Below, piece by piece: positions 15,415 to 24,517 of a stretch of 57,622 bases of DNA. Source of the stretch: JAEUPI01 sp044222685. Lineage in GTDB: Bacteria; Pseudomonadota; Gammaproteobacteria; Burkholderiales; Burkholderiaceae_C. The translations under genes and the position numbers were made by a program. A model generated the notes under the pieces. The model saw nothing but the letters and a program-made list of their open reading frames with translations. It searched no databases and was not told the DNA's origin. Position 1 is the first letter of the stretch; each line of letters begins with the position of its first letter. The DNA is taken from assembly GCA_044222685.1 (NCBI GenBank), contig JBGAMU010000012.1:1-57622 (forward strand), written 5' to 3'.

Positions 15415-16359
15415 ATGACGTCCCCCTCGAACGAAGGTCTCACCGGTTCCGTCGTGCTCGACGACTGGGGGCTGCTGCGCGTGAGCGGTGCCGATGCCAT
15501 CGCGTTCCTGAACGGGCAGCTCACGCAGCAGATGGCGGACTTGCGCGCCGACGAGGCACGACTGGCCGGCTACTGCTCGGCCAAGGGCCGCCTGCTCGCC
15601 ACGTTCGTCGCCTGGCCCGCCGCGGCAGATGATGTCCTGCTGGCCTGCAGCGCCGACATCGCTGCCGCGACCGCCAAGCGACTGTCGATGTACGTGCTAC
15701 GCGCCAAATGCCGCGTACAAGACGTCAGCACCGATTTCGTCGTCATGGGCCGCACGATGAATGCCGCCGATGATGAAACCTCCGATCGACCTGCCCGGCA
15801 CGGACCTTGGCCGCTACGCGTCGACGGCGATGGCTGGGTCATCACGTTGCCGACGGTGCGGCGAGTCGGCCGCCAGTTGATCGTGCGGCCGCGTGCGCAG
15901 CCGCTGCCGGCCGAACCGAAACTGGCGTTGCAAGCCTGGCGCTGGCTCGAAGCCAGCAGCGCAGTGCCGCGCATCGTGGCCGCCACGGCCGAGCAGTTCG
16001 TACCGCAGATGGTCAATCTCGAAATCGTCGGCGGTGTCGATTTCCGCAAGGGCTGCTTTCCGGGCCAGGAAGTCGTCGCGCGCAGTCAGTACCGCGGCAC
16101 GTTGAAGCGGCGCATGTTCCTGTTCGACAGCGCGCAGCCGGCGCAACCGGGACAGGACATCGTGCACAGCGAGGACCCGTCGCAACCGGCAGGCATGGTG
16201 GTCAATGCCGGCACGCTGGCCGGCCAGGGCTCGCGCGTGCTGGCCGAGGTGAAGCTCGCCGCGCTCGAGTCGGGCACGCTGCACGTCGGCTCGCTCGACG
16301 GCGAGCCGTTGCGGCGCCTCGATCTGCCCTACTCGCTCGACGAGGCGGTGACGTCGTGA
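15415..16359 (+). CDS. ygfZ: Folate-binding protein YgfZ (iron-sulfur cluster repair)
   Basis: YgfZ is a tetrahydrofolate-binding GcvT-like protein that helps repair or synthesise certain iron-sulfur enzymes. The 314-residue protein carries the diagnostic KGCFPGQEVVAR motif near residue 220, with the single conserved cysteine, and the NGQLTQQM helix at residues 28-35. Two in-frame ATGs are possible, 15391 and 15415. Neither has a clear ribosome site, and the second was chosen because homology begins soon after it. The stop overlaps the GTG of the next gene. Confidence 0.92.
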   Translation: MTSPSNEGLTGSVVLDDWGLLRVSGADAIAFLNGQLTQQMADLRADEARLAGYCSAKGRLLATFVAWPAAADDVLLACSADIAAATAKRLSMYVLRAKCRVQDVSTDFVVMGRTMNAADDETSDRPARHGPWPLRVDGDGWVITLPTVRRVGRQLIVRPRAQPLPAEPKLALQAWRWLEASSAVPRIVAATAEQFVPQMVNLEIVGGVDFRKGCFPGQEVVARSQYRGTLKRRMFLFDSAQPAQPGQDIVHSEDPSQPAGMVVNAGTLAGQGSRVLAEVKLAALESGTLHVGSLDGEPLRRLDLPYSLDEAVTS

Positions 16360-16670
16360 GCGCCACGCGCCGCCAGCTGTTCGTGTACTACCGCGTCGAC
16401 GAAGCCGTCTGGCTGCAGGCGAGCGCAGCGGTCGTCGAGTTCCAGCGTCGCCTGTGCGAGGCGCATCCCGAGTTGACGGCGCACGTGATGCGTCGCCCGC
16501 AGACCAAGGGCGGGCAGATCACGTTGATGGAGGTCTACGCGCTCGACCCGGCGGCCAATCCCGAAGGGATCGATCCGACCTGGCAGACCCGCATCGAGTC
16601 GGCCGCCGTGGTGCTGCGGCGCTGGCAACAGGGCGAACGCCACGTCGAGTGGTTCGATCCGATCGACTGA
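16356..16670 (+). CDS. DUF4936 family protein
   Basis: A 104-residue cytosolic protein beginning with GTG at 16356, inside the ygfZ stop (GTGA). The pattern FVYYRVDEAVWLQASAAVVE, then LMRR-type and WFDPID ends, matches DUF4936, a small family found beside ygfZ in Burkholderiales and looking like a dimeric ferredoxin-like fold. The biochemical role is unknown. Coupling with ygfZ suggests a connection with folate-dependent iron-sulfur maintenance, which is inference. The gene ends 18 bp before the convergent thioesterase-acetyltransferase gene. Confidence 0.8.
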   Translation: MSATRRQLFVYYRVDEAVWLQASAAVVEFQRRLCEAHPELTAHVMRRPQTKGGQITLMEVYALDPAANPEGIDPTWQTRIESAAVVLRRWQQGERHVEWFDPID

Positions 16671-16688
16671 TCGGCTGGCTCGGCGCAG

Positions 16689-17552
16689 CTACAGACTGCG
16701 CACCATCTCGATGTGCGGGATGCCGGCCTCTTCGAACACCGGCCCGCGCGCGGCGAAGCCGGCACGAACGTAGAACGGCGCCGCGCTGCACTGCGCATGC
16801 AGCAGCGCCTCACGATCGCCGCGTTCGCGCGCATGCTGCACCAGCGCATCGAGCACGGCGCGGCCGATGCGGCTGCCACGCATCGACGCCACCACCGCCA
16901 TGCGGCCGATCTTGGCCACGCCCGGCACATGCTCGTGCAGCCGGCCGGTGGCCAGCGGCACGCCGAATCGGTTGCAGGCCAGTGCGTGCACGCAATCGGC
17001 ATCGACGCTGTCCCATTCCATGTCGGCGGGTATGCGCTGCTCGTCGATGAACACCTGCTTGCGGATCGCATGGGCCGCCTCGCCGAGTTCGCCCCAGCGC
17101 CCCAGGCGTACCTCGACCATCGGTTTGCCGGCCTCGAAGGCCTCGAGCACCTCGCGCAACTGCTGCGGCACCGGCTGCGACTTCATCGTCGCCGGATCGG
17201 CGAACACGTAGACCAGTTCGCCCCCGACCAGCAACTGCTCGCCGCGAAAGGCACCGCACGACAGCAGCAGCGATGAGTTGCCGATCCGCTGCGTGCGGAT
17301 GCCGATGTCGAGCTGGTCGTCGTACAGCGCCGACGCGTGGTACTCGACGGTGGCCTTGCGCACGTACAGATCGCCCGCCAGGTACACCATCGTGTCGTGG
17401 TAGGGCAGTGCCATCGCGCGCCAGTAGCTGGCCACCGCCGTGTCGAAGTACATCAGGTAATGGCCGTTGAAGACGATCTTCTGCATGTCGACTTCGACCC
17501 ACCGCACACGAAGGCGATCCAGGAAACGAAAATCGCTGCGCTGCTGGCTCAT
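16689..17552 (-). CDS. YbgC-type acyl-CoA thioesterase fused to GNAT acetyltransferase
   Basis: A 287-residue two-domain protein. Residues 1-130 form a 4-hydroxybenzoyl-CoA thioesterase (hotdog) domain with RVRWVEVDMQKIVFNGHYLMYFD, where the Asp of the usual catalytic site is present. Residues 148-287 form a GNAT acetyltransferase with RMAVVASMRGSRIGRAVLDALVQHARE as the acetyl-CoA pyrophosphate loop and a C-terminal AAPFYVRAGF motif. The start at 17552 follows an AAAGG ribosome site. The fusion suggests a linked reaction on an acyl or acetyl group. Such fusions occur in Burkholderiales, but I recall no experimentally proven function. Confidence 0.87.
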   Translation of the reverse strand: MSQQRSDFRFLDRLRVRWVEVDMQKIVFNGHYLMYFDTAVASYWRAMALPYHDTMVYLAGDLYVRKATVEYHASALYDDQLDIGIRTQRIGNSSLLLSCGAFRGEQLLVGGELVYVFADPATMKSQPVPQQLREVLEAFEAGKPMVEVRLGRWGELGEAAHAIRKQVFIDEQRIPADMEWDSVDADCVHALACNRFGVPLATGRLHEHVPGVAKIGRMAVVASMRGSRIGRAVLDALVQHARERGDREALLHAQCSAAPFYVRAGFAARGPVFEEAGIPHIEMVRSL

Positions 17553-17686
17553 TGGAGTACCTTTGTTGTGCTGCGCACTTCGGAATTCGCCTTGGGAGCG
17601 GCCGGCCCTGCGGCTCATGGCATCCTATGGCGTGGGCATCTCATCCGGAGTGCCCGTCAAGCATAACCAAGCCGGAGTGCCCTGCC

Positions 17687-18835
17687 ATGGCCCGCATCCT
17701 GTACGTAACCCAGATCGAGATCGACCCCGGCGCCATTGCGTGCCTGCCGCAGGAGTGCGACGCCGCGCGCATTCGGCGGCCCTTGCTGGTGACCGACCCC
17801 GGCGTGCGTGCCGCGGGCGTATTCGATCGTGTCGTCCAGGCCCTCGGCGACCGGCCGCACGCCGTGTTCGACCAGACGCCCAGCAACCCGACCGAAGCCG
17901 CCGTGCGCGCTGCCGTCGAGGTGTTTCGACGCGAACGCTGCGACGGCCTGGTCGCCGTGGGCGGCGGCTCCAGCATCGACCTGGCCAAGGGCGTCGCGAT
18001 TGCCGCCACGCACGAAGGCCCGCTGAAGCTGTATGCCACGATCGAAGGCGGCAGCCCCAGGATCACGTCGGCGGTGGCGCCGTTGATCGCCGTGCCCACG
18101 ACGGCCGGCACCGGCAGCGAGGTGGCGCGCGGCGCCATCGTCATCGTCGACGACGGACGCAAGCTGGGCTTCCACAGCTGGCATCTGGTGCCGAAGGCGG
18201 CCATCCTCGATCCGGATCTCACGCTCGGCCTGCCGCCGCTGCTGACCGCCGCCACCGGCATGGACGCGATCGCGCATTGCATGGAGACCTTCATGGCGCC
18301 GGCGGTCAATCCGCCGGCCGATGGCATTGCGATCGACGGACTCGCGCGCGGTTGGGCCCACATCGAACGCGCCACGCGCAACGGCAACGATCGCGAGGCA
18401 CGCTGGCACATGATGAGCGCCAGCATGCAGGGCGCCATGGCGTTCCAGAAGGGCCTGGGCTGCGTGCACTCGTTGAGCCACAGCCTCGGCGGCGTGAACC
18501 CGAAGCTGCACCACGGCACCCTGAACGCCCTCTTCCTGCCCGCCGTGGTGCACTTCAACGCGAGTGCCGAGTCGATCCAGCGCGAGCGCCGCCTGCAGCG
18601 CATGGCCTACGCGATGGGTCTGGACGACACCGACGGTACCGGCAAGGTGGTCGCGACCGCCATCCGCGACATGAATGCCCGGCTGGGCCTGCCGCGCGGC
18701 CTGGCCGCCCTTGGCGTGACGCCCGAGCTCTTCGACCGCGTGATCGTCGGTGCGATGGCCGATCACTGCCACAAGACGAACCCGCGTCTGGCGACGGCCG
18801 ACGACTATCGGCGCATGCTTCACGAGTCGCTCTGA
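17687..18835 (+). CDS. Iron-containing alcohol dehydrogenase
   Basis: A 382-residue group III (Fe) alcohol dehydrogenase. The NAD-binding motif GGGSSIDLAKGVA lies near residue 98, PTTAGTGSEVAR near 140, and metal ligands occur in TGMDAIAHCMETF (Asp/His near 200), GCVHSLSHSLGG and HHGTLNALFLP. It probably interconverts an alcohol or hydroxy acid with the aldehyde or keto form. The substrate is open: maleylacetate reductase, 4-hydroxybutyrate and simple alcohol dehydrogenases share these motifs. The ATG at 17687 follows a GGAG at 17674-17677, about 9 bp upstream. It is divergent from the thioesterase fusion gene and convergent with aceA. Confidence 0.9.
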   Translation: MARILYVTQIEIDPGAIACLPQECDAARIRRPLLVTDPGVRAAGVFDRVVQALGDRPHAVFDQTPSNPTEAAVRAAVEVFRRERCDGLVAVGGGSSIDLAKGVAIAATHEGPLKLYATIEGGSPRITSAVAPLIAVPTTAGTGSEVARGAIVIVDDGRKLGFHSWHLVPKAAILDPDLTLGLPPLLTAATGMDAIAHCMETFMAPAVNPPADGIAIDGLARGWAHIERATRNGNDREARWHMMSASMQGAMAFQKGLGCVHSLSHSLGGVNPKLHHGTLNALFLPAVVHFNASAESIQRERRLQRMAYAMGLDDTDGTGKVVATAIRDMNARLGLPRGLAALGVTPELFDRVIVGAMADHCHKTNPRLATADDYRRMLHESL

Positions 18836-18865
18836 CGAGGACGCGTCGACAGCGCAAGAAAGAAA

Positions 18866-18892
18866 GGCCCGATGGCTTGTGACCACCGGGCC
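18866..18892 (-). terminator. Intrinsic terminator downstream of aceA
   Basis: GGCCCG (18866-18871) pairs with CGGGCC (18887-18892), and an inner TGG/CCA adds three pairs. On the minus strand it is followed by a T-rich run (complement of AAGAAAGAAA at 18856-18865). A second perfect 8-bp hairpin, CCGGCCGC/GCGGCCGG with loop CTGTC, lies at 18900-18920 between this one and the aceA stop. The pair probably ends aceA transcription and may also block read-through from the converging alcohol dehydrogenase gene. Confidence 0.78.
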
Positions 18893-18932
18893 CCGCAGTC
18901 CGGCCGCCTGTCGCGGCCGGGGATCTCGTGTG

Positions 18933-20231
<1,299 letters not shown>

Positions 20232-20459
20232 GGTCAGCTCCTGCGGGTTGAGATGGATCTTGTGGGCAACAACTGGACGCAAGCGTACCGCGAGAACCGC
20301 CGCTTAGGCAGCTCATGTCATATACAAGACAAAAACTTTATCCCTTGCTAATCAATAAGTTATAGATGATGTTCTTTATTATGAAATCAGAGGCGTCATG
20401 ATGGAAATGCGAGACCGCGTCGAGTCAACCGATATGCCGCAATATGGAATTGGAAATCC
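20232..20459 (-). promoter_or_regulatory. AT-rich upstream region of aceA with a candidate operator
   Basis: This gap between aceA and the amidotransferase gene is far more AT-rich than its surroundings (20311-20400 especially), as expected for a regulated promoter. At 20316-20331 lies TGTCATATACAAGACA, an imperfect inverted repeat (TGTC...GACA) which on the aceA strand reads TTGTATATGACA, similar in style to GntR-type operators. I could not fix a single -35/-10 pair: several AT-rich hexamers fit. No gene is seen here. Confidence 0.4.
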
Positions 20460-21182
20460 TCATGGTGAAAAGGTCGGCGCGGGCATGCCCAGCCAGCGGC
20501 TGTACACCCGATCGGCAAGCGCTTGGTGCGACCCAAGGTGCTCGAGGGTTCTTTGCCGGACCGAGCCGGGGCCTTGCACGGTGGGATGTCGATGCTGCGC
20601 CTGCACATAGAGCTCATCCGAACCGGTCAGCCAGGCATCGATCTTCTGGGCATCGATCTCCAGGTGAAACTGCAGACCGAGATGCGGCCCGAGCGAAAAC
20701 GCCTGCACCGGGCATGCGGTGCTGCTGCCGAGCGCCGTGGCACCGGGCGGCAGATCGAAGGCCTCGTAGTGCCAATGGAAGACGGTCTGCACGTCGGCCT
20801 CGCCGAACCAGGCCCGCGCGCTCTCGCACTCGGCCACCTGCATGCGATGCCAGCCGACCTCGGGCGCCGGTGAGGCGGTGATCCGCGCGCCCAGCGTCCG
20901 GGCCATCAGTTGCCCGCCAAGGCAGTGGCCCAGCACCGGCACGCCGTCGCGCATGCAGCGGTCGATCAGCCGTTCGGCATCGCGCAGGTACGGCAGATCG
21001 TCGTTCGCGCTCATCGCGCCACCCAGGATCGCCAGTGCGCGATGGCCGGCGATCGTGGATGGGAATGGTTGCCCTGCAGCGGCGCTGAGCACCACATAAG
21101 GCACACCGTGGCGTTCGGCCCAGTTGCCCAGATAGCCGGGGCCGTCATCGGGCATGAACTGAAGCACCAGCAGAGGTTCCAC
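20460..21182 (-). CDS. Class I glutamine amidotransferase-like protein
   Basis: A 240-residue stand-alone GATase1 domain. The nucleophile cysteine is in PVLGHCLGGQLMA near residue 88 and the catalytic His-Glu lie in LGLQFHLEID near 170. Families with this layout include gamma-glutamyl-polyamine hydrolases (PuuD-like) and GMP-synthase-like amidotransferases of unclear partner. A GTG start at 21182 is chosen because a near-perfect ribosome site (AAGGAGG, plus-strand 21191-21197) sits 8 bp upstream; an earlier GTG at 21206 would place that site inside the gene. The substrate is unknown. No synthetase partner is adjacent. Confidence 0.83.
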   Translation of the reverse strand: MEPLLVLQFMPDDGPGYLGNWAERHGVPYVVLSAAAGQPFPSTIAGHRALAILGGAMSANDDLPYLRDAERLIDRCMRDGVPVLGHCLGGQLMARTLGARITASPAPEVGWHRMQVAECESARAWFGEADVQTVFHWHYEAFDLPPGATALGSSTACPVQAFSLGPHLGLQFHLEIDAQKIDAWLTGSDELYVQAQHRHPTVQGPGSVRQRTLEHLGSHQALADRVYSRWLGMPAPTFSP

Positions 21183-21341
21183 CGCAATTGCCTCCTTCGC
21201 GGTCACGGGTCGACATCATGACGCCGCCGGCGTCGACCGGCTCGCCTCAGCGCTATCCGCCGCCAGCTTGACCTGCCGCAAGACGCCAGCGGCATGCAGC
21301 CGAAGAATCGCACGATCGCCTCTCGATCCCCTTCGCACGCC

Positions 21342-21830
21342 ATGCCCACTGCCCGACCCACCCGCAAGCAGCCGAAAGCCGCCCCGCGGGCCACGCTCGA
21401 CTCCCTCGACGCCACGCATCAGGCGATCCTGTCGATGCTGACGCAGCTGGACCGCCTGATGCTCCACCTGACCAACGTGGGTTGCGACAAGGTGGCGCAG
21501 GCGAGCGCGGCAGACGTCTGCAGCTTCTTTGCCACCACCGCGCGCAAGCATCACGAAGAAGAGGAGACGCTGATCTTCCCCGCGTTGCTGAAGAGTCCCG
21601 ATGCCGAGCTGGTGCAGCACATCCAGCGCCTGCAGCAGGATCACGGCTGGCTCGAGGAGGACTGGCTCGAACTCGCCCCGTTGCTACAGGCCATTGCGCA
21701 GGGACAGAACGTCTACGAAGTCGAGACCTTGCGCGAGGGTGTGAACGTCTTCGCCAACCTGTACCACGAGCACATCGCGCTCGAGGACTCGCTGGTCTAC
21801 CCGGCAGCCCGGCAGCAGCCGATCGGCTAG
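21342..21830 (+). CDS. Hemerythrin-like domain protein
   Basis: A 162-residue protein with a four-helix hemerythrin HHE domain from about residue 30. The di-iron ligand pattern is visible: ATHQAILSML, RKHHEEEETLIFPAL, DHGWLEEDW and YHEHIALEDSLVYPA. Such cytosolic proteins sense or store O2, NO or iron. The basic N-terminal tail (PTARPTRKQPKAAPRA) is variable, and the start is uncertain between 21294 and 21342, as neither has a clear ribosome site. The gene stands alone between the amidotransferase (divergent) and the transaminase. Confidence 0.85.
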   Translation: MPTARPTRKQPKAAPRATLDSLDATHQAILSMLTQLDRLMLHLTNVGCDKVAQASAADVCSFFATTARKHHEEEETLIFPALLKSPDAELVQHIQRLQQDHGWLEEDWLELAPLLQAIAQGQNVYEVETLREGVNVFANLYHEHIALEDSLVYPAARQQPIG

Positions 21831-21850
21831 CCCGCGGTCACGGCGCGGTC

Positions 21851-21876
21851 GGTCGCACGGGCCTGCCCGCGCGACC
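21851..21876 (+). terminator. GC-rich hairpin after the hemerythrin gene
   Basis: GGTCGC (21851-21856) pairs with GCGACC (21871-21876), and inside it CGGGC pairs with GCCCG, with one mismatched pair between. It lies 20 bp after the hemerythrin stop. No T-tract follows, so it is at best a weak or Rho-assisted terminator, or an RNA 3'-end protecting structure. Confidence 0.35.
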
Positions 21877-21979
21877 CAGCAGTCGGCTCGCCGGGATCAA
21901 CCCTGAGTGTCGCGCAGGAGCATGGGCGCCCGCCTAGACTCGCGGCTACGCCTGTCACTCCTCGCAAAGGCCCACCGCC

Positions 21980-23281
21980 ATGAAACTCGACGCGTTCTGG
22001 ATGCCCTTCACGGCCAATCGACAGTTCAAGAAGGCGCCGCGCCTGTTCGCCCGCTCGAGCGGCATGCACTACTGGACAGCCGAAGGAAAGCAGGTGCTCG
22101 ACGGCGTGGCCGGCCTGTGGTGCGTGAACGCGGGCCATGGGCGCCCGAAGATCGTCAAGGCCATTCAGGAACAGGCGGCCGAGATGGACTACGCGCCGCC
22201 CTTCCAGATGGGCCACCCCAAGGCATTCGAGCTGGCCGAGGCGGCTGTGGCCCTGGCGCCGGCGGGCATGACCAAGCTGTTCTTCACCAACTCGGGCTCC
22301 GAGGCGGTGGAGACGGCGCTGAAGATGGCGATCGCCTACCACCGGGTGCGCGGCGAAGGCCAGCGCACCCGCCTGATCGGCCGTGAGCGCGGCTACCACG
22401 GCGTGAACTTCGGTGGCATCTCGGTCGGTGGCATGGTCGCCAACCGCAAGATGTTCGGCACCTTGCTCGCAGGCGTGGACCACATCCGCCACACGCACGA
22501 CCTCGCGCGTAATGCCTTCACGGTGGGCCAGCCCGAGCACGGCGCCGAGCTGGCCGATGACCTCGAGCGGCTGTGCCTCCTGCACGACCCGTCGACGATT
22601 GCCGCCGTGATCGTCGAGCCGATCGCCGGCTCGGCCGGTGTCTTCCTGCCTCCCAAGGGCTACCTGCAACGATTGCGCGAGATCTGCGACAAGCACGGCA
22701 TCCTGCTCATCTTCGACGAGGTGATCACCGGATTCGGCCGCACCGGCCAGCCGTTCGCGGCACAGACCTTCGGCGTCACGCCCGACCTGATGACGGTGGC
22801 CAAGGGCATCACCAATGGCGCCGTGCCGATGGGCGGTGTGTTCGCCAGGCAGGCGATCCACGACGCCTTCATGAACGGGCCCGAACACCTGATCGAGTTC
22901 TTCCACGGCTACACCTACTCGGCGCACCCGCTCGCCTGCGCGGCCGCGCTGGGCACGCTGGCCACCTATGCCGAGGAAGGCCTGCTCACGCGCGCCGCCT
23001 CGCTGCAGGGTTACTTTGCCGAGGCGGTGCACTCGCTCAAGGGGCTGCCCAACGTGATCGACATCCGCAACTTCGGACTGGTCGCGGGCGTCGAGCTGCA
23101 GCCGATCGCCGGCGAGCCGGCCAGGCGGGCGTTCAACATCTTCCTCGACTGCTACGACAAGGGTGTGCTGGTGCGTACGACGGGCGACATCGTGGCCCTG
23201 TCGCCACCGCTGATCGTCGAGCGCGCGCAGATCGACCAGATCGTCGACACGCTCAAGGGCGCGATCCAGCGCGCGGCTTGA
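21980..23281 (+). CDS. Omega-amino acid--pyruvate aminotransferase
   Basis: A 433-residue class III PLP aminotransferase, close in pattern to beta-alanine/omega-amino acid:pyruvate transaminases (FWMPFTANRQFKKAPRLF start, LWCVNAGHGRPKI, FFTNSGSEAVETALK, and IFDEVITGFGRTG). The PLP lysine is Lys275 in VAKGITNGAVPMG. It would move the amino group of beta-alanine, 4-aminobutyrate or similar amines to pyruvate. Its stop overlaps the TTG start of a DMT exporter, which may move an amino acid or the product. Substrate choice within the family is inferred. Confidence 0.92.
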   Translation: MKLDAFWMPFTANRQFKKAPRLFARSSGMHYWTAEGKQVLDGVAGLWCVNAGHGRPKIVKAIQEQAAEMDYAPPFQMGHPKAFELAEAAVALAPAGMTKLFFTNSGSEAVETALKMAIAYHRVRGEGQRTRLIGRERGYHGVNFGGISVGGMVANRKMFGTLLAGVDHIRHTHDLARNAFTVGQPEHGAELADDLERLCLLHDPSTIAAVIVEPIAGSAGVFLPPKGYLQRLREICDKHGILLIFDEVITGFGRTGQPFAAQTFGVTPDLMTVAKGITNGAVPMGGVFARQAIHDAFMNGPEHLIEFFHGYTYSAHPLACAAALGTLATYAEEGLLTRAASLQGYFAEAVHSLKGLPNVIDIRNFGLVAGVELQPIAGEPARRAFNIFLDCYDKGVLVRTTGDIVALSPPLIVERAQIDQIVDTLKGAIQRAA

Positions 23282-24243
23282 GTTCGCCGCCGGCGCGCGC
23301 CTCTTCGGCGCACGGAAACACCCGCGCGCCGCTGGCGGCGTATGCGTGCCTGGCGCTCAGCATGGCGCTGGTCGGCAGCTACGTCGGCCTGTCGCGGCTA
23401 CTGGTGGCGGTCTTTCCCGTGTTCCTGCTGGCCTGGCTGCGCTTCGCCATCGCCGCCATCGCGATGGTCCACTGGGTGCGGCCCACGCCTGACGAGCAAC
23501 CGCTCTCGCCGGCGGAGCGCCGGCTGCTGTTCTGGGAGAGCTTCCTCGGCAACTTTCTCTTCTCGGTCTGCATGCTGTTCGGCGTGGCACTCAGCTCGGC
23601 GGTGTCGGCCGGCGTGGTGATGGCGGCGATACCCGCCGTGGTGGCGCTGCTGTCGCGCCTGTTCCTCGGCGAGACGATCTCGCGCCGCATGCTGGTGGCC
23701 ATCGCCTGTGCGGCATTGGGCATCGCCCTGCTGGCACTGGCTCGTGACGCCGGCACGCCCACGTCGACGACCGAGGCCACGACGACCCGCCAATGGCTCG
23801 GCCACCTGCTGCTGCTGGGCGCCGTGTTCTGCGAGGCAAGTTATGTGGTGATCGGCAAGCGGCTGGCGACGCACGTCTCGCCCCGTCGCATCAGCGCGCT
23901 GATCAACCTGTGGGGCCTGGCGCTCGTCACGCCGCTCGGCCTGTGGCAGGCGACGCGTTTCGACTTCGCCGGCGTACCCGCGCCGACCTGGGCTCTGCTG
24001 GTGTTCTATTCGCTGGCAGCCAGCGTGGCGACGGTGTGGCTGTGGATGCGCGGCCAGCGCGAAGTGCCCGCTGCGCAGGCCGGCATCTTCACCGTCATGC
24101 TGCCGATTGCCGCGGCCTGCATCGGCATCGGCGTGCTGGGCGAACCCTTCGGTCGGGGACATGCCGCCGCCTTGGCCCTGGCCGTCGCGGGCCTGCTGCT
24201 CGCCACCTGGCCGGCGCGACCGCACCGGGCCGCGCCGACCTAG
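23278..24243 (+). CDS. DMT superfamily transporter (EamA domains)
   Basis: About 321 residues with ten predicted membrane helices in two EamA halves: the first from about residue 22 (AAYACLALSMALVGSYVGL), the second from about residue 170 (LGHLLLLGAVFCEASYVVIG). The proposed start is TTG at 23278, overlapping the transaminase stop. The only nearby ATG (23362) would remove half of the first helix. Members export amino acids or small metabolites. Coupling with the transaminase hints at export of an amino acid, but substrate is not readable. The gene ends 4 bp before a convergent small gene. Confidence 0.85.
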   Translation: MSSPPARASSAHGNTRAPLAAYACLALSMALVGSYVGLSRLLVAVFPVFLLAWLRFAIAAIAMVHWVRPTPDEQPLSPAERRLLFWESFLGNFLFSVCMLFGVALSSAVSAGVVMAAIPAVVALLSRLFLGETISRRMLVAIACAALGIALLALARDAGTPTSTTEATTTRQWLGHLLLLGAVFCEASYVVIGKRLATHVSPRRISALINLWGLALVTPLGLWQATRFDFAGVPAPTWALLVFYSLAASVATVWLWMRGQREVPAAQAGIFTVMLPIAAACIGIGVLGEPFGRGHAAALALAVAGLLLATWPARPHRAAPT

Positions 24244-24247
24244 CGGA

Positions 24248-24517
24248 TCAGCGCGAAGCCGCGTGCAGGTCGGTCGGGATCAGTGCGGCGTGGTGGCGAT
24301 AGGTCGGGTACAGGAGCCGGTCGGTCAGCGCGAACGCCACCTGGGACACGGCGACCTTCAACGGCACGCGGTGCGGCTCCGGTTCGCAGGCCAGCGCCCG
24401 GTCCATCCAGTCGAAGAGGTCTGCGGTGAACTGTTGGCACAGCTGCACGAGTTCGCGGCTCAGGTCGTCGGAATCGATGAACGGTGCGGGCTCGTCTCGG
24501 CGTTCTTCGGGTGTCAT
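24248..24517 (-). CDS. Conserved small hypothetical protein
   Basis: An 89-residue soluble protein, MTPEERRDEPAPFIDSDDLS at the start, predicted helical, with no signal or membrane segment. It contains LVQLCQQFTADLFDWMDRAL and VAVSQVAFALTDRLLYPTYR. I do not recognise the family. It follows dusA on the same strand with a 4-bp overlap, so it is probably co-translated with it. The good ATG and overlap support a real gene. Confidence 0.65.
   Translation of the reverse strand: MTPEERRDEPAPFIDSDDLSRELVQLCQQFTADLFDWMDRALACEPEPHRVPLKVAVSQVAFALTDRLLYPTYRHHAALIPTDLHAASR

Noticed and set aside
21183..21206. Earlier GTG start of the amidotransferase gene
   Set aside because: It would place an AAGGAGG ribosome site inside the coding region; the GTG at 21182 is correctly spaced from that site.
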